Notes under the pieces: generated by a model
What the model saw: the letters and a program-made list of their open reading frames with translations, nothing else
What the model was told of the DNA's origin: nothing
The model's database searches: none
NCBI GenBank assembly: GCA_963828185.1
Contig: CAWHDV010000006.1
Location: 1 to 64,000 of the forward strand
DNA: 64,000 bases
Direction of reading: 5' to 3'
Source of the DNA: Rhodoblastus sp963828185
GTDB lineage: Bacteria; Pseudomonadota; Alphaproteobacteria; Rhizobiales; Beijerinckiaceae
Shown: in pieces, positions 54,832-63,811 of the stretch
Position numbering within the stretch: the stretch's first letter is position 1
Layout of the letters: each line of letters starts with the position of its first letter
Translations under genes and position numbers: made by a program

Positions 54832-57052
54832 GGAAGGGCCCTTTCACAAGCTGCGTCTTGCGCATCGCCGCTTCGATATGGCTGTTCTGCTGGCTCCACA
54901 GGCCGCGATAGATTTCGCATTTTTCGAGCAGGTCGGCATGCGTGCCGATATCGAGCAGCGACCCGCGCTCCAGCACCATGATCGCATCGGAATTCACCAG
55001 CGACGACAGCCGGTGCGAAATGACGATGACCGTGCGTCCCTCGGCGATGCGCTTGATATTGGCGTTGACGATGGCCTCGCTGTCCGGATCGAGCGCGCTG
55101 GTCGCTTCGTCGAGGATGAGAATGCGGGGATCGACGATCAACGCGCGGGCGATGGCGAGACGCTGCCGCTGGCCGCCCGACAGGTTGGCGGACCCTTCGT
55201 AGATGAAGGTGTCATAACCCTGCGGCAGCCGCTCGATGAACTCCTCCGCCCCCGCCAGTCGCGCGGCGCGACAAATTTCGTCGAAAGTGGCGTTTGACTT
55301 CGCGGCGGTGATGTTTTGCCGGATCGTGCCGCTGAAAAGATAATTGTCCTGCAGCACGACGCCGAGGCTGCGGCGCAGATGCGCGAGATCGTAGGATCGG
55401 ATATCGATGCCGTCGATCTTGATCAGGCCTTCATAGTCGGGATGCAGCCTCTGCAACAGGCGCGTCACCGTGGTCTTGCCGGAGCCCGAGCGCCCGACGA
55501 CGCCCAATGTGGTTCCGATCGGCACGTCGAATGACAGGTCCTTGATCGCGGGCGACGCGCCGCCCTCATAGGTGAAACGCACATTGGAAAATTCGACATG
55601 GCCCTCCAGGGGATTGCGCACGCCATGGTCGGAACGCCCCTGTTCGGACGGGCGATTGACGATGTCCCCGACCAGGAGGACGGCGCCGCGCGCTTCGTCG
55701 AGCTGGTTGACCAGGCCGGCCATCTGCATCAGTGGGCCGGCGACGCGCTGCGACAGCATGAGGAAGGCGAAAAGCGCGCCGATGTAGACCGGGTCCTTGG
55801 TGGTCAACGCCATATAGACGCCAAAGGCGTAGGTGCCATTGACCGCCAGGCGCTCGAGCGGCTTCACTCCGGTCTGGATAACAGTGGAAACGAACCCTTC
55901 CCGAAGCTTGAGCTTGGCGATCCTCGCGACATGCATGTCCCAGATCGCGCGCTGGCGGGGTTCGAGCGCCAGGGATTTGATGGTGCGAATCCCCGCGACG
56001 GACTGGTTGAGGAAAGCCCCGCGGGCGCCTTCCGCGCCCATGACCGCGCCATATGCCTTGCGATAGGCCGGCAGCATGTACAACAGCCAAGCCATGATCA
56101 AAACGCAGCAAAGCAGCACCATTGCAGTCAGCATGAACGAATACGCGAACATGACGGGTAGCAAAAACAGCAATGTCAAGCTATCCAGGATCGTTCCAAA
56201 TAACTGACCGGTCAAAAAACTGCGAATGCGCCAGATTTCATTCATGTCACGCATGATGAGACCGACCTCCCGCCGTTCGAAATAGTCGATCGGCAGATGC
56301 AGAACTTTCTCAAACATATATTCTGAGAGACGCACATCGATTCTTGCGACAATGATGTGCAGCAGGTAACCGCGCAGGAAGCTAAAAACCGTCTCGAGTA
56401 CGACAACGAGGCCCATGGCGATACAGACGACGGTGAAAGTGCTCATAGCCTGGTAGTAAATGACCTTGTCGCCAAGGATTCGCCAGAAGATGATGGGCGC
56501 CAGGGCGAACAGGCTCAGGAACATCGCCGAAATGACGAGATCGCGCACCATGCGACGTTCGCGGAACATCAGCGAGATGATCAGGCCGAAATCGAATGGC
56601 TGCTCCTCGTCGGCAATATCATAATCGCGGCGCAGCAGGACGACCTCGCCGTCCCACGCCTCCTCGAAGCGCGGGCGATCGACGGCGAAACGCGCTTCCG
56701 GCCCGCTCTTGGGATCACGCAACAGGACCCTGGCGACGCTTTCGTCGGCCTGGACCTCTTCCAGGACCAGATGCGCGCCCGTCTTCAAGCGCACGATCGC
56801 CGGCAAGGCGCGCTTCAGACTCGCCAGGCCATTCCAGCCGAGATGAACGGATTTAGCCTTGAGGCCGCAGCCGCGCGCGCAATGGACCAACTGGGCGACC
56901 GAGACATTCTCGCTGGCGAGCGCATTGTCCTGGACGATCTGGCGAACCGAGAGATCCAGTCCATGATGGCCGCCGACCACCACAAGGCATTCGAGAGCCG
57001 AGGTTTCGGGCGTTCCGGTCGCGTCGCTTGACGCAAATTGATTTTCAGCCAC
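54821..57052 (-). CDS. type I secretion ABC permease/ATPase with C39-like domain
   Basis: A 743-residue exporter: N-terminal C39-like domain (about 15-140), five or six membrane helices (about 175-430), then the ATPase with Walker A GRSGSGKTT (about 522), signature LSGGQRQRLAIARAL (about 624) and Walker B ILILDEATSALD. In the peptidase domain the catalytic Cys position reads TSALECLVVVGGHHG, with Ser where active C39 domains have Cys, so it probably docks substrate rather than cleaving it. The GTG at 57052, with GGAG five bases upstream, is chosen; TTG and ATG starts farther upstream lack ribosome sites. Confidence 0.88.
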   Translation of the reverse strand: MAENQFASSDATGTPETSALECLVVVGGHHGLDLSVRQIVQDNALASENVSVAQLVHCARGCGLKAKSVHLGWNGLASLKRALPAIVRLKTGAHLVLEEVQADESVARVLLRDPKSGPEARFAVDRPRFEEAWDGEVVLLRRDYDIADEEQPFDFGLIISLMFRERRMVRDLVISAMFLSLFALAPIIFWRILGDKVIYYQAMSTFTVVCIAMGLVVVLETVFSFLRGYLLHIIVARIDVRLSEYMFEKVLHLPIDYFERREVGLIMRDMNEIWRIRSFLTGQLFGTILDSLTLLFLLPVMFAYSFMLTAMVLLCCVLIMAWLLYMLPAYRKAYGAVMGAEGARGAFLNQSVAGIRTIKSLALEPRQRAIWDMHVARIAKLKLREGFVSTVIQTGVKPLERLAVNGTYAFGVYMALTTKDPVYIGALFAFLMLSQRVAGPLMQMAGLVNQLDEARGAVLLVGDIVNRPSEQGRSDHGVRNPLEGHVEFSNVRFTYEGGASPAIKDLSFDVPIGTTLGVVGRSGSGKTTVTRLLQRLHPDYEGLIKIDGIDIRSYDLAHLRRSLGVVLQDNYLFSGTIRQNITAAKSNATFDEICRAARLAGAEEFIERLPQGYDTFIYEGSANLSGGQRQRLAIARALIVDPRILILDEATSALDPDSEAIVNANIKRIAEGRTVIVISHRLSSLVNSDAIMVLERGSLLDIGTHADLLEKCEIYRGLWSQQNSHIEAAMRKTQLVKGPFHAS

Positions 57053-57538
57053 ATCCACTCCACTGGTTGTGTGCAAATCATTAACCGAACAAGCCCACCT
57101 CATCAAGACTTTGCAACCTTGAATGGCAGCCAAAGCAACTCTTTCCGCACATTTTACGTAATGTTGCGCACCTTGTGTACAATGACGACGCTAGGGTATG
57201 CGTCGTGAGGTGCGATTTTGGAACAAGGGCAGGCGAGGTTTTTTACATCTGCGCTGGCGCCACGAACAATAGCCGCCTATGTTTTCACGTCCGCGCGAAA
57301 AACTCACGATTGTTTGAAAGCCTGTCGGTTGAGGGAAAACCCGGCCTTTGGCGGCAAAAGGCGGGCGCGAAGCGGATTGTTTCCCGAGCTTCGGTCTGGA
57401 CAGGGTGGGAGCTTTCTGTTATCGCAACCATGACGGTCCGACGCTCCGCAAGCGTACGATTTTCTTTTCCAATCCGGCTTTCGAGCCCTGACGCCGACGG
57501 CGTCGCGGCAAGAAGCCTTTTGAACACAGGATGCAGGC
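57053..57538. other. divergent upstream region of secretion operon and rpsU
   Basis: No supported gene. TTGTGTACAAT at about 57171-57182 is an AT-rich promoter-like element and AGGA before 57539 serves rpsU. Longer frames read through here have no ribosome site or family match. Confidence 0.4.
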
Positions 57539-57772
57539 GTGCAAGTTCTCGTTCGCGATAATAATGTCGATCAGGCCCTGAAGGCGCTCAAGAAGAAGAT
57601 GCAGCGCGAAGGCATTTTCCGCGAAATGAAGTTGCGCGGCCATTACGAAAAACCCTCGGAAAAGCGCGCGCGCGAGCAGGCCGAGGCCGTCCGCCGCGCC
57701 CGCAAGCTGGCGCGCAAGAAAATGCAGCGCGAAGGCCTCCTGCCGATGAAGGCCAAGCCCGCGGCGCGCTAA
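57539..57772 (+). CDS. rpsU: 30S ribosomal protein S21
   Basis: A 77-residue basic ribosomal protein. VQVLVRDNNVDQALKALKKKMQREGIFREMK is the S21 hallmark, followed by a basic C-terminal tail (RRARKLARKKMQREGLLPMKAKPAAR) longer than in enterobacteria, as usual for alphaproteobacteria. The start is GTG with AGGA eight bases upstream. Its stop lies inside a tandem 22-bp repeat. Confidence 0.94.
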   Translation: MQVLVRDNNVDQALKALKKKMQREGIFREMKLRGHYEKPSEKRAREQAEAVRRARKLARKKMQREGLLPMKAKPAAR

Positions 57773-57822
57773 AAAAGAGCCCGCGGCGCGTTAAAAAAGA
57801 GCCCGCGGCGCGCTGAATAGGC
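57758..57822. repeat. 22-bp tandem repeats spanning the rpsU stop
   Basis: Units GCCCGCGGCGCGCTAAAAAAGA (57757-57778), the near copy with TT for CT, and a third diverging unit ending GCTGAATAG. The first unit includes the rpsU stop TAA; later copies repeat the same PAAR-stop coding, so the repeat arose by duplication of the gene end. Confidence 0.75.
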
Positions 57823-57890
57823 CCGACGCGCTCTAAAGAAGAGCCTGAGCCGCGCTGAAAGGCCGCGGCGTCCGGTTCGGGAATGCTACA

Positions 57891-57919
57891 GCGCCCTTCG
57901 CCGCCGCGAAGGGCGCTTT
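57891..57919 (+). terminator. terminator-like hairpin after rpsU
   Basis: Perfect stem GCGCCCTTCG / CGAAGGGCGC with loop CCGCCG, followed by TTTGCATTTG. The T-run is short. Confidence 0.6.
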
Positions 57920-58170
57920 GCATTTGCGCGCGCCTCGCCCCGTCGTTACGGGGTGGGGTAACAAATTATTCACCATGCCAAGGTTAGCTTGGCGCCTCGC
58001 CCCGTTCCCGCCGCAAAGCGCTTTTACCTCCTGCGGCCGAAGCGGCGCGCAGGGAAGGCGCAACCGGTTTTTCGCCAAGCCCGTCTATCGAAAAAATCGG
58101 GCGATCCCCTGCGGCGAACGCCAATGACGAAACAGCCTGAAGACGACCAGCGAAGCGGATTGAAATCGAT
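57920..58170. other. intergenic before the TPR lipoprotein gene
   Basis: No gene is seen. A CCCCGTCGTTACGGGG hairpin lies at about 57938-57953, followed by an AT-rich element (TAACAAATTATTCACC), which may be a promoter. Confidence 0.4.
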
Positions 58171-59016
58171 ATGGCCGGCCATCGCAAAATTCTGATCATC
58201 GCCGCGTCCCTGGCTCTCGCCGCGCCTCTGGCCGGTTGCGAATTGATGACCGGAGTCTCCGGCGGCCACGGCCCTGGCTACGCCGAAACGTCGAACGCCG
58301 ATCCGCAGGCGGTCGAGGCCAACATCGATTCGCTGACCCGGGTGATCGAGTCGCATCCCAACGATCCCGAAGCCTACAACACGCGCGGCGTCGCCTATGC
58401 CAAGATCGGCAAGTTCGATTCGGCGATTTCCGACTTCTCCCGCGCGCTCGGCCTCGATCCGCATCACGCCTCCGCCTATACCAACCGGGCCCTGGCCGAA
58501 CGTCAGACCGGCGCCAATGACGCCGCCCTGGCGGACTTCACCCAGGCCATCGAGGCCAATCCCAATCACGGCCCGGCCTATCTCGGGCGCGCCAATCTCC
58601 TGCGCTCGCAGGGCCAGCTCGACGCCGCCCTGCGCGACCTCGACCAGGCGATCCGCATCAATCCGGAAAACGCGCAGTCGTTTCACGCGAGAGGCCTGAT
58701 TTACCAGAAACAAGGGCAGCAGGAACGCGCCGTCACCGATTTCGACAACGCCATCGATCGCGACCCCTTCTCGGCCGCCCCTTATGAGGCGCGCGGCCAG
58801 AGCCTTCTTGTCCTGGGCCGCTACGACAAGGCGATCGAGGACTTCAACGCCGCGCTCAATGTCAACAATCACATTGCCGACGCCTGGGCCGGCCTCGGCG
58901 TCGCCTATGAGAAAAAGGGCGACCGCCAGAAGGCGCTGCTGAATTACCAGCGCGCCCTGTCGCTCAATTCAGACGATCCCGTCGCCAGCGCTGGCATGAG
59001 CCGCCTGAAAGGCTGA
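58171..59016 (+). CDS. TPR-repeat lipoprotein (NlpI-like)
   Basis: A 281-residue lipoprotein. The signal peptide ends in a lipobox (PLAGC, Cys about residue 22), so it is anchored in the membrane. Residues about 45-275 hold six or seven tetratricopeptide repeats (AYNTRGVAYAKIGKFDSAISDFSRALGLDP and alike). NlpI in Escherichia coli scaffolds peptidoglycan hydrolases and Prc; a similar role fits the nearby envC- and ctpA-like genes but is inferred. Convergent with rppH. Confidence 0.85.
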   Translation: MAGHRKILIIAASLALAAPLAGCELMTGVSGGHGPGYAETSNADPQAVEANIDSLTRVIESHPNDPEAYNTRGVAYAKIGKFDSAISDFSRALGLDPHHASAYTNRALAERQTGANDAALADFTQAIEANPNHGPAYLGRANLLRSQGQLDAALRDLDQAIRINPENAQSFHARGLIYQKQGQQERAVTDFDNAIDRDPFSAAPYEARGQSLLVLGRYDKAIEDFNAALNVNNHIADAWAGLGVAYEKKGDRQKALLNYQRALSLNSDDPVASAGMSRLKG

Positions 59017-59032
59017 GAATCGCCAAGCGGCG

Positions 59033-59536
59033 TCAGCCCGCCGCGAGATGCGCGAATTGCGCGCAGACGGCGACATAGACCTCGCGCTTGAACGGCACGA
59101 TCAACTCGGGCAGGCGCTCGAGCCGCTCCCAGCGCCAAGCGTCGAATTCCGGCTTGTGGCGGCCGCCATCCGGCGCGTCGATGTCGATTTCCGCGTCCGG
59201 GCCGGTGAATTTCAGGGCGAACCATTTTTGCGTCTGCCCGCGAAAACGTCCGCGCCAGTTCTTCTTAGTCGCGTCGCCGGGCAGGTCGTAACTGAGCCAG
59301 TCCGTCGCTTCGGCGAGAAAACTCACGCTGCGCACGCTGGTCTCCTCGCGCAATTCGCGCAAGGCGGCGCGGTAGGGCGCTTCGCCTTCGTCGATGCCGC
59401 CTTGCGGCATCTGCCATTCGTGTTCGGCGGGAGCCGCATCCGGCGACCGCCTGGCCTTGCGCCGGCCGACAAAGACCAGACCCTGCGCATTGATGAGCAT
59501 GATGCCGACGCAGGGTCGATAGGAGAGGCTGTCCAT
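59033..59536 (-). CDS. rppH: RNA pyrophosphohydrolase RppH
   Basis: A 167-residue Nudix enzyme removing pyrophosphate from 5' ends of mRNA to start decay, or hydrolysing dinucleoside polyphosphates. YRPCVGIMLINAQGLVFVGRR opens the domain, and the Nudix box QGGIDEGEAPYRAALRELREETS and EWQMPQGG are family features. AGAGGTG nine bases before the ATG at 59536 favours this start; a GTG at 59548 overlapping the preceding stop (GTGA) is also possible. Last gene of the envC-ctpA-deacetylase-rppH run. Confidence 0.93.
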   Translation of the reverse strand: MDSLSYRPCVGIMLINAQGLVFVGRRKARRSPDAAPAEHEWQMPQGGIDEGEAPYRAALRELREETSVRSVSFLAEATDWLSYDLPGDATKKNWRGRFRGQTQKWFALKFTGPDAEIDIDAPDGGRHKPEFDAWRWERLERLPELIVPFKREVYVAVCAQFAHLAAG

Positions 59537-59544
59537 CCGAGCAT

Positions 59545-60771
59545 TCACCTCTTGTCGTTGTCAGCCGCGCTTTTTTGCGCGCGGATCGCCGCCGAAACCG
59601 GGACGAGCACCAGGTCGCGCCCTTTCAACTCGCGGGCGAATCGGGCGATCCGTTCGGCGGAAGCAGGCAGGCCGGCGGCGAAACCGACGGCGACGCCGTT
59701 CCGCCGCGCCAGCGTCTCGAGCCGGAACAAAGCCAGGTCGACCGCCCCGGGCTGCTGCGATTCGTCGAGCCGCATATCGGCTTTCACGAAACCCACGCCT
59801 TTCTCGCCTGCGACTTCGCTGGCGAGGCTTTGCGGCGAAGACCCGTCGTCAACATAATCAAGGCCGCGCGCCGCGAGGTCGGCCATCAGGGCCTGGGTCG
59901 CGGAACGATCGGCGGTAAAGCGGCCGCCGAGGAAGTTGACCAGGCCGATATAGCCAGTGAACCGGCCCATCTGCCAATGCAGGTCCTCCGCCATCTTCGC
60001 GCTGTCGGCGACGGGCAGCACGTGCGGCCCAGGCGATTCCGCATTGTCGAACGGCTCCATTGGCGTCTGGAGCAGGATTTCATGCCCTGCCTCGCGCGCC
60101 GCCGCCGCCTGGGCGGAAACCTGCGCGCCATAGGGCGCGAATGCGAGGCTGACGGCGGGCGGCAATTGCCGGATCGCCTCGTCGGTCGCGGCCTGGTTCA
60201 GCCCCATGCCGCCGACGACAATGGCGATGCGCGCCGCGCCGGGCTTGATGGGCGGCTGCATGGCGAGAGGGCGGGCATAGACGTCGGCGGGCGCGGCGCC
60301 GTCCTTGCCGCGCCGGGGGAGCAGGCCGTAGCGGCTCTTTTCGACCAGCCGCCGGTCAGGCGCGGGGGCCAGGGCGCGCGTCGAAGCCGTGTCCGGCACC
60401 TGGATGATGAGCGCGCCCGGCGTCGCCGCGCCGCCGCGAAAAATCTTGACCCCGCTTTCCATCTCGACCTGGCGCGCCGTCTCGACGCCATCGGTCTCGA
60501 CGCCATTGGTCTCGCCGCCGTTGGTCTTGGCGGACTGCGGCTGTGCAGCCGCGATGGCGGGAGCGGCGGCCGGCTTGGGCGGCAAGGGCTGAATTGGCGC
60601 GACGGCCTCGGGCTCGCCGCCCGGCGGACCGGAGCGGCCGAGCACGGCGATGGCCAATCCGGCCGCGCCCAGCGCGAGCGCCGCGCCCGCGCCGAGCCAA
60701 AGCCGCGTCCGTCCGCGTTTCGGCGGCGGATCCCGGTCCATTCCCAGTGGGCGGTCGAGATCGTCGATCAT
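59545..60771 (-). CDS. divergent polysaccharide deacetylase family protein
   Basis: A 408-residue protein with one N-terminal membrane helix (about residues 25-45), a long proline/alanine-rich periplasmic linker and a C-terminal divergent polysaccharide deacetylase domain (PF04748, YibQ-like; residues about 180-400): IAIVVGGMGLNQAATDEAIRQLP, LAFAPYG, QTPMEPFDN and FVKADMRLDES. The family lacks the full NodB metal site, and its substrate is unknown. It follows envC and ctpA-like genes, as in many alphaproteobacteria. The ATG at 60771 is preferred to a TTG at 60792. Confidence 0.88.
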   Translation of the reverse strand: MIDDLDRPLGMDRDPPPKRGRTRLWLGAGAALALGAAGLAIAVLGRSGPPGGEPEAVAPIQPLPPKPAAAPAIAAAQPQSAKTNGGETNGVETDGVETARQVEMESGVKIFRGGAATPGALIIQVPDTASTRALAPAPDRRLVEKSRYGLLPRRGKDGAAPADVYARPLAMQPPIKPGAARIAIVVGGMGLNQAATDEAIRQLPPAVSLAFAPYGAQVSAQAAAAREAGHEILLQTPMEPFDNAESPGPHVLPVADSAKMAEDLHWQMGRFTGYIGLVNFLGGRFTADRSATQALMADLAARGLDYVDDGSSPQSLASEVAGEKGVGFVKADMRLDESQQPGAVDLALFRLETLARRNGVAVGFAAGLPASAERIARFARELKGRDLVLVPVSAAIRAQKSAADNDKR

Positions 60772-60929
60772 GGCCTTGTTCTTCGCAACCAAACCGAATC
60801 AGCTAGCGGCCGGTCCGAAGAGATTAAATCGAAAGCGCGTAAAAACACAAAAGGAGAGCTCCGATCCGGATGATCGGACCAGAGCTCGATGTCGTTCGCC
60901 GGACGCTGCAAGTTCCTGGCTTTTCGGCT

Positions 60930-62381
60930 TCAGTTCGGCTTGCCGGACGCCGGGCCTTGCTTGAGGACCGGTTCGGGCGTCGAGCCAACCGGCGGGATCA
61001 CCACCGGCGCCGCAGGTTTCGCCGCATCCGTAGCCGGCGCCGCAGCCTCCGTCTTGGGAGCGTCCGCCTTGGCGTATTCCGTTTTCAGCTCCGCCTCCGT
61101 CTTTGCGCCGCGCAGCAGGTCAAAGGCCGCGTGCAGCGCCTTGTCCTTGGATTCATCGGCCGGGACATAGGCCTGCGAACCGTGCTCCTCATCCTTGCCG
61201 TTCATCAAATGGCCCTTGAGCGAAGCCTCGCCCAGGATTTCGTCCTTGCCCTTGAGATCAGCCGGCGTGTCTTCGAGCACCCGGATATCCGGCTCGATGC
61301 CCTTGGCCTGGATCGAGCGGCCGGACGGCGTGTAGTAGCGCGCGGTCGTCAGGCGCAAGGCGCCGTTGCCCTGGCCGAGCGGGATGATGGTTTGCACCGA
61401 TCCCTTGCCGAACGAGCGCGTGCCGATCAGCGTCGCGCGCTTGTGGTCCTGCAACGCGCCGGCGACGATCTCGGAGGCCGAGGCGGAGCCGCCATTGATC
61501 AGCACCACCAGCGGCTTGTCCTTGGACAGGTCAATCGGACGGGCGTTGTAGCGCTGCGTCTCGTCGGCGTTGCGCCCGCGAGTGGACACGATCTCGCCAT
61601 GGTCGATGAAGGCGTTGACCACCGCCACCGACTGGTCGAGCAGGCCGCCCGGATTGTTGCGCAGGTCGAGCACGTAGCCCTTGAACTTGTCGGCCGGAAT
61701 ATCGTGCTGGATCTTCAGCATGGCCTCCTTGAGGCCGTCATAGGTCTGCTCGGTGAACTGGGTGATGCGGATATAGCCGATATCCGGCTTGTCGACATGC
61801 GAGCGCACCGACTTGATCTGGATGACGGCGCGGGTGAGGCTGACGTCGAGCTTGTCCTTCTTGGGGCCGCGCAGGATGGTCAGCTTGACGCTGGTGTTGA
61901 CCTCGCCGCGCATCTTGTCGACGGCCTGGTTGAGGCTCAGGCCCTGCACGTTCACGCCGTCGATGGCGGAAATCAGGTCGCCCGAAAGGATGCCGGCCTT
62001 CGCCGCGGGCGTGTCGTCGATCGGCGCCACGACCTTCACGTAACCGTCCTCCTGCATGACCTCTATGCCGAGGCCGCCGAAGGCTCCGCGCGTCTGCACC
62101 TGCATGTCGGAGAAGCTTTTCGGATCCATGTAGCTCGAGTGCGGATCGAGCGAGGCGAGCATGCCGCTGACCGCCGCCTCGACCATCTTCTTGTCGTCGG
62201 GCTTTTCGACATAATCGGTGCGGACTTTCTCGAACACATCGCCGAACAGATTGAGGTCGCGGTAGACGTCGGCGGCGGCGGCGACCGCCGAGCCTCCCTG
62301 CCACACATGCGTGCGGGAGCCAATGGACCCGGCCGTGGCGCCAATGGCGACGCCCAGCAATACCAGCGATGTTTTGCGCAT
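60930..62381 (-). CDS. ctpA: S41 carboxy-terminal processing protease (CtpA-like)
   Basis: A 483-residue exported protease. A signal/anchor (MRKTSLVLLGVAIGATAG) precedes a lid helix, a PDZ domain (about residues 85-180, GGLGIEVMQEDGYVKVV and AGILSGDLISAIDG) and the S41 catalytic core with GGSASASEI (catalytic Ser, about 310) and SFGKGSVQT (catalytic Lys). A 70-residue alanine/proline-rich tail ends the protein. It cleaves C-termini of periplasmic proteins. Start ATG overlaps the envC-like stop by one base (TAATG). Confidence 0.93.
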   Translation of the reverse strand: MRKTSLVLLGVAIGATAGSIGSRTHVWQGGSAVAAAADVYRDLNLFGDVFEKVRTDYVEKPDDKKMVEAAVSGMLASLDPHSSYMDPKSFSDMQVQTRGAFGGLGIEVMQEDGYVKVVAPIDDTPAAKAGILSGDLISAIDGVNVQGLSLNQAVDKMRGEVNTSVKLTILRGPKKDKLDVSLTRAVIQIKSVRSHVDKPDIGYIRITQFTEQTYDGLKEAMLKIQHDIPADKFKGYVLDLRNNPGGLLDQSVAVVNAFIDHGEIVSTRGRNADETQRYNARPIDLSKDKPLVVLINGGSASASEIVAGALQDHKRATLIGTRSFGKGSVQTIIPLGQGNGALRLTTARYYTPSGRSIQAKGIEPDIRVLEDTPADLKGKDEILGEASLKGHLMNGKDEEHGSQAYVPADESKDKALHAAFDLLRGAKTEAELKTEYAKADAPKTEAAAPATDAAKPAAPVVIPPVGSTPEPVLKQGPASGKPN

Positions 62382-63811
62382 TATCCGCGAACCCTTTGTG
62401 TTTCCGCCTTCGTCCACCATGGACCCGGATCGATTGCCGCTCCGTCTTTACGAAACTCTACATAAAGAACCGGCTGCGATGCGCCAATCGCCACCGCCGC
62501 CGCTGTCTTCACCGTCGCGTCGCCCATCGTCCCGACCGGTTCGCCGGCAAGAACGAACTGGCCGACCGCCACGTCGACATGCTGCATTCCCGCCAGAACG
62601 ACATAATAGCCGTCGCCAGCGTTGACGATCAAGAGCTGGCCATAGCTCCGCCACCGACCCGAAAAGGCGATATAGCCATCGCTTGGCGACGAAACAATGG
62701 CGTACGGCCGAGTTGCCAGCGAAAGTCCCTTTTCGACGCCGCCGAATTCGCTCGGCGCGCCATAATATTTGATCACCGTTCCGGTCGCCGGCAGCCCGAG
62801 CATGCCCCTGGCGTCGGCGAAGGCGATGGCCGGAGCAAGCCGCGCCGGGTCGCGCAGGGGCGCATTGGCGAAGCGCTGCCGGGCCTTTTCGGCCTCTTCA
62901 GCCGACAATCTGGCGTGCGCCTCATCGGACGTGCGGGCCTCTTCGGCGGCTTTCTTCGCCGAAGCAAGTTCGGTTTCCATCCGCGCCATCAGGTCTTTCA
63001 GGCTCGAGGCCTGGCTGGCGAGCTTTTCCGCGCGCGCGCGCTCCGCCGCGAGGGCGTCCTGCGCCTCGCCGATCGATTTTTGCCGCGCGGCGATCAGCGC
63101 CTCGAGCCGCGCCCGTTCATCGCGCTGCATGGTCAGGTCGGCGTCGAGCTTTTCGCGCTCGGCCGAAATCGAGGCGCGCAGGTTGACGAGGTCCTGGAGG
63201 TCGTTGGTCAGCGCCTCGGTCTCGGCGCGCAATTGCGGCAGCACCGCGCCGAGCATCATCGAGGCGCGGATCGCGCGCAGAACGTCCTGCGGCTCGGCCA
63301 AAACGGCCGGCGGCGGCTTCCGGCCCATGCGCTGCAATGCGGCGAGAACCTGCACCAGCACGCCGCGCCGGCTGTCGAGCGAACGGCCGACCGCCGCCTC
63401 GCTGGCGTTCAGCGTCTCGAGCCGGCCCTGGGCCTCGGCCGCCTTGTTTTCGGATTCGTCGATCTTGGTCTTGGCGTCGAACAGAGCCTTGTTCAAGGAC
63501 GCGCGGTCGTTCTGGTAGGAGGCGATTTCCGCCTCGATCTTCTTTCGCTGCGCCTCGGACTGCGCCAGCGTGTCCTGCACGCCCTGGAATTGCAAACGCT
63601 GGGCGTCGAGATCGGCGGCCTTTTTCGCCTCGTCCGCCGCGGCGGCGGGCGCTGGCGCAGCGGGAGAAGCCGGAGCGGGCGCGGTCTCTTGCGCCCGCGC
63701 CGGCGCGCTGGCGAGGCAGGCGAGAGCAAGCAAGGCGGGCGCGAAAAAAAACGCCCGAGTCTTGGAAGACGGGTGTTTTCGTGCGCAAAACCCTGCTGGG
63801 CTGGACTTCAT
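62381..63811 (-). CDS. EnvC-like murein hydrolase activator (LytM/M23 fold)
   Basis: A 476-residue exported protein: signal peptide (about 1-40, ending ARAQE), alanine-rich linker, long coiled coil (about 60-325) and a C-terminal LytM domain (about 350-470). The usual zinc ligands are missing: the first His/Asp region reads EFGGVEKGLSLATRP and LHFEIR is replaced by LYVEFRK. This fits EnvC, which activates amidases without cutting peptidoglycan. It leads the run with ctpA, deacetylase and rppH. ATG at 63811 is chosen. Confidence 0.9.
   Translation of the reverse strand: MKSSPAGFCARKHPSSKTRAFFFAPALLALACLASAPARAQETAPAPASPAAPAPAAAADEAKKAADLDAQRLQFQGVQDTLAQSEAQRKKIEAEIASYQNDRASLNKALFDAKTKIDESENKAAEAQGRLETLNASEAAVGRSLDSRRGVLVQVLAALQRMGRKPPPAVLAEPQDVLRAIRASMMLGAVLPQLRAETEALTNDLQDLVNLRASISAEREKLDADLTMQRDERARLEALIAARQKSIGEAQDALAAERARAEKLASQASSLKDLMARMETELASAKKAAEEARTSDEAHARLSAEEAEKARQRFANAPLRDPARLAPAIAFADARGMLGLPATGTVIKYYGAPSEFGGVEKGLSLATRPYAIVSSPSDGYIAFSGRWRSYGQLLIVNAGDGYYVVLAGMQHVDVAVGQFVLAGEPVGTMGDATVKTAAAVAIGASQPVLYVEFRKDGAAIDPGPWWTKAETQRVRG

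Noticed and set aside
57175..57561. 128-codon frame before rpsU
   Set aside because: No ribosome site or family match; it overlaps the rpsU start region and the secretion operon promoter.
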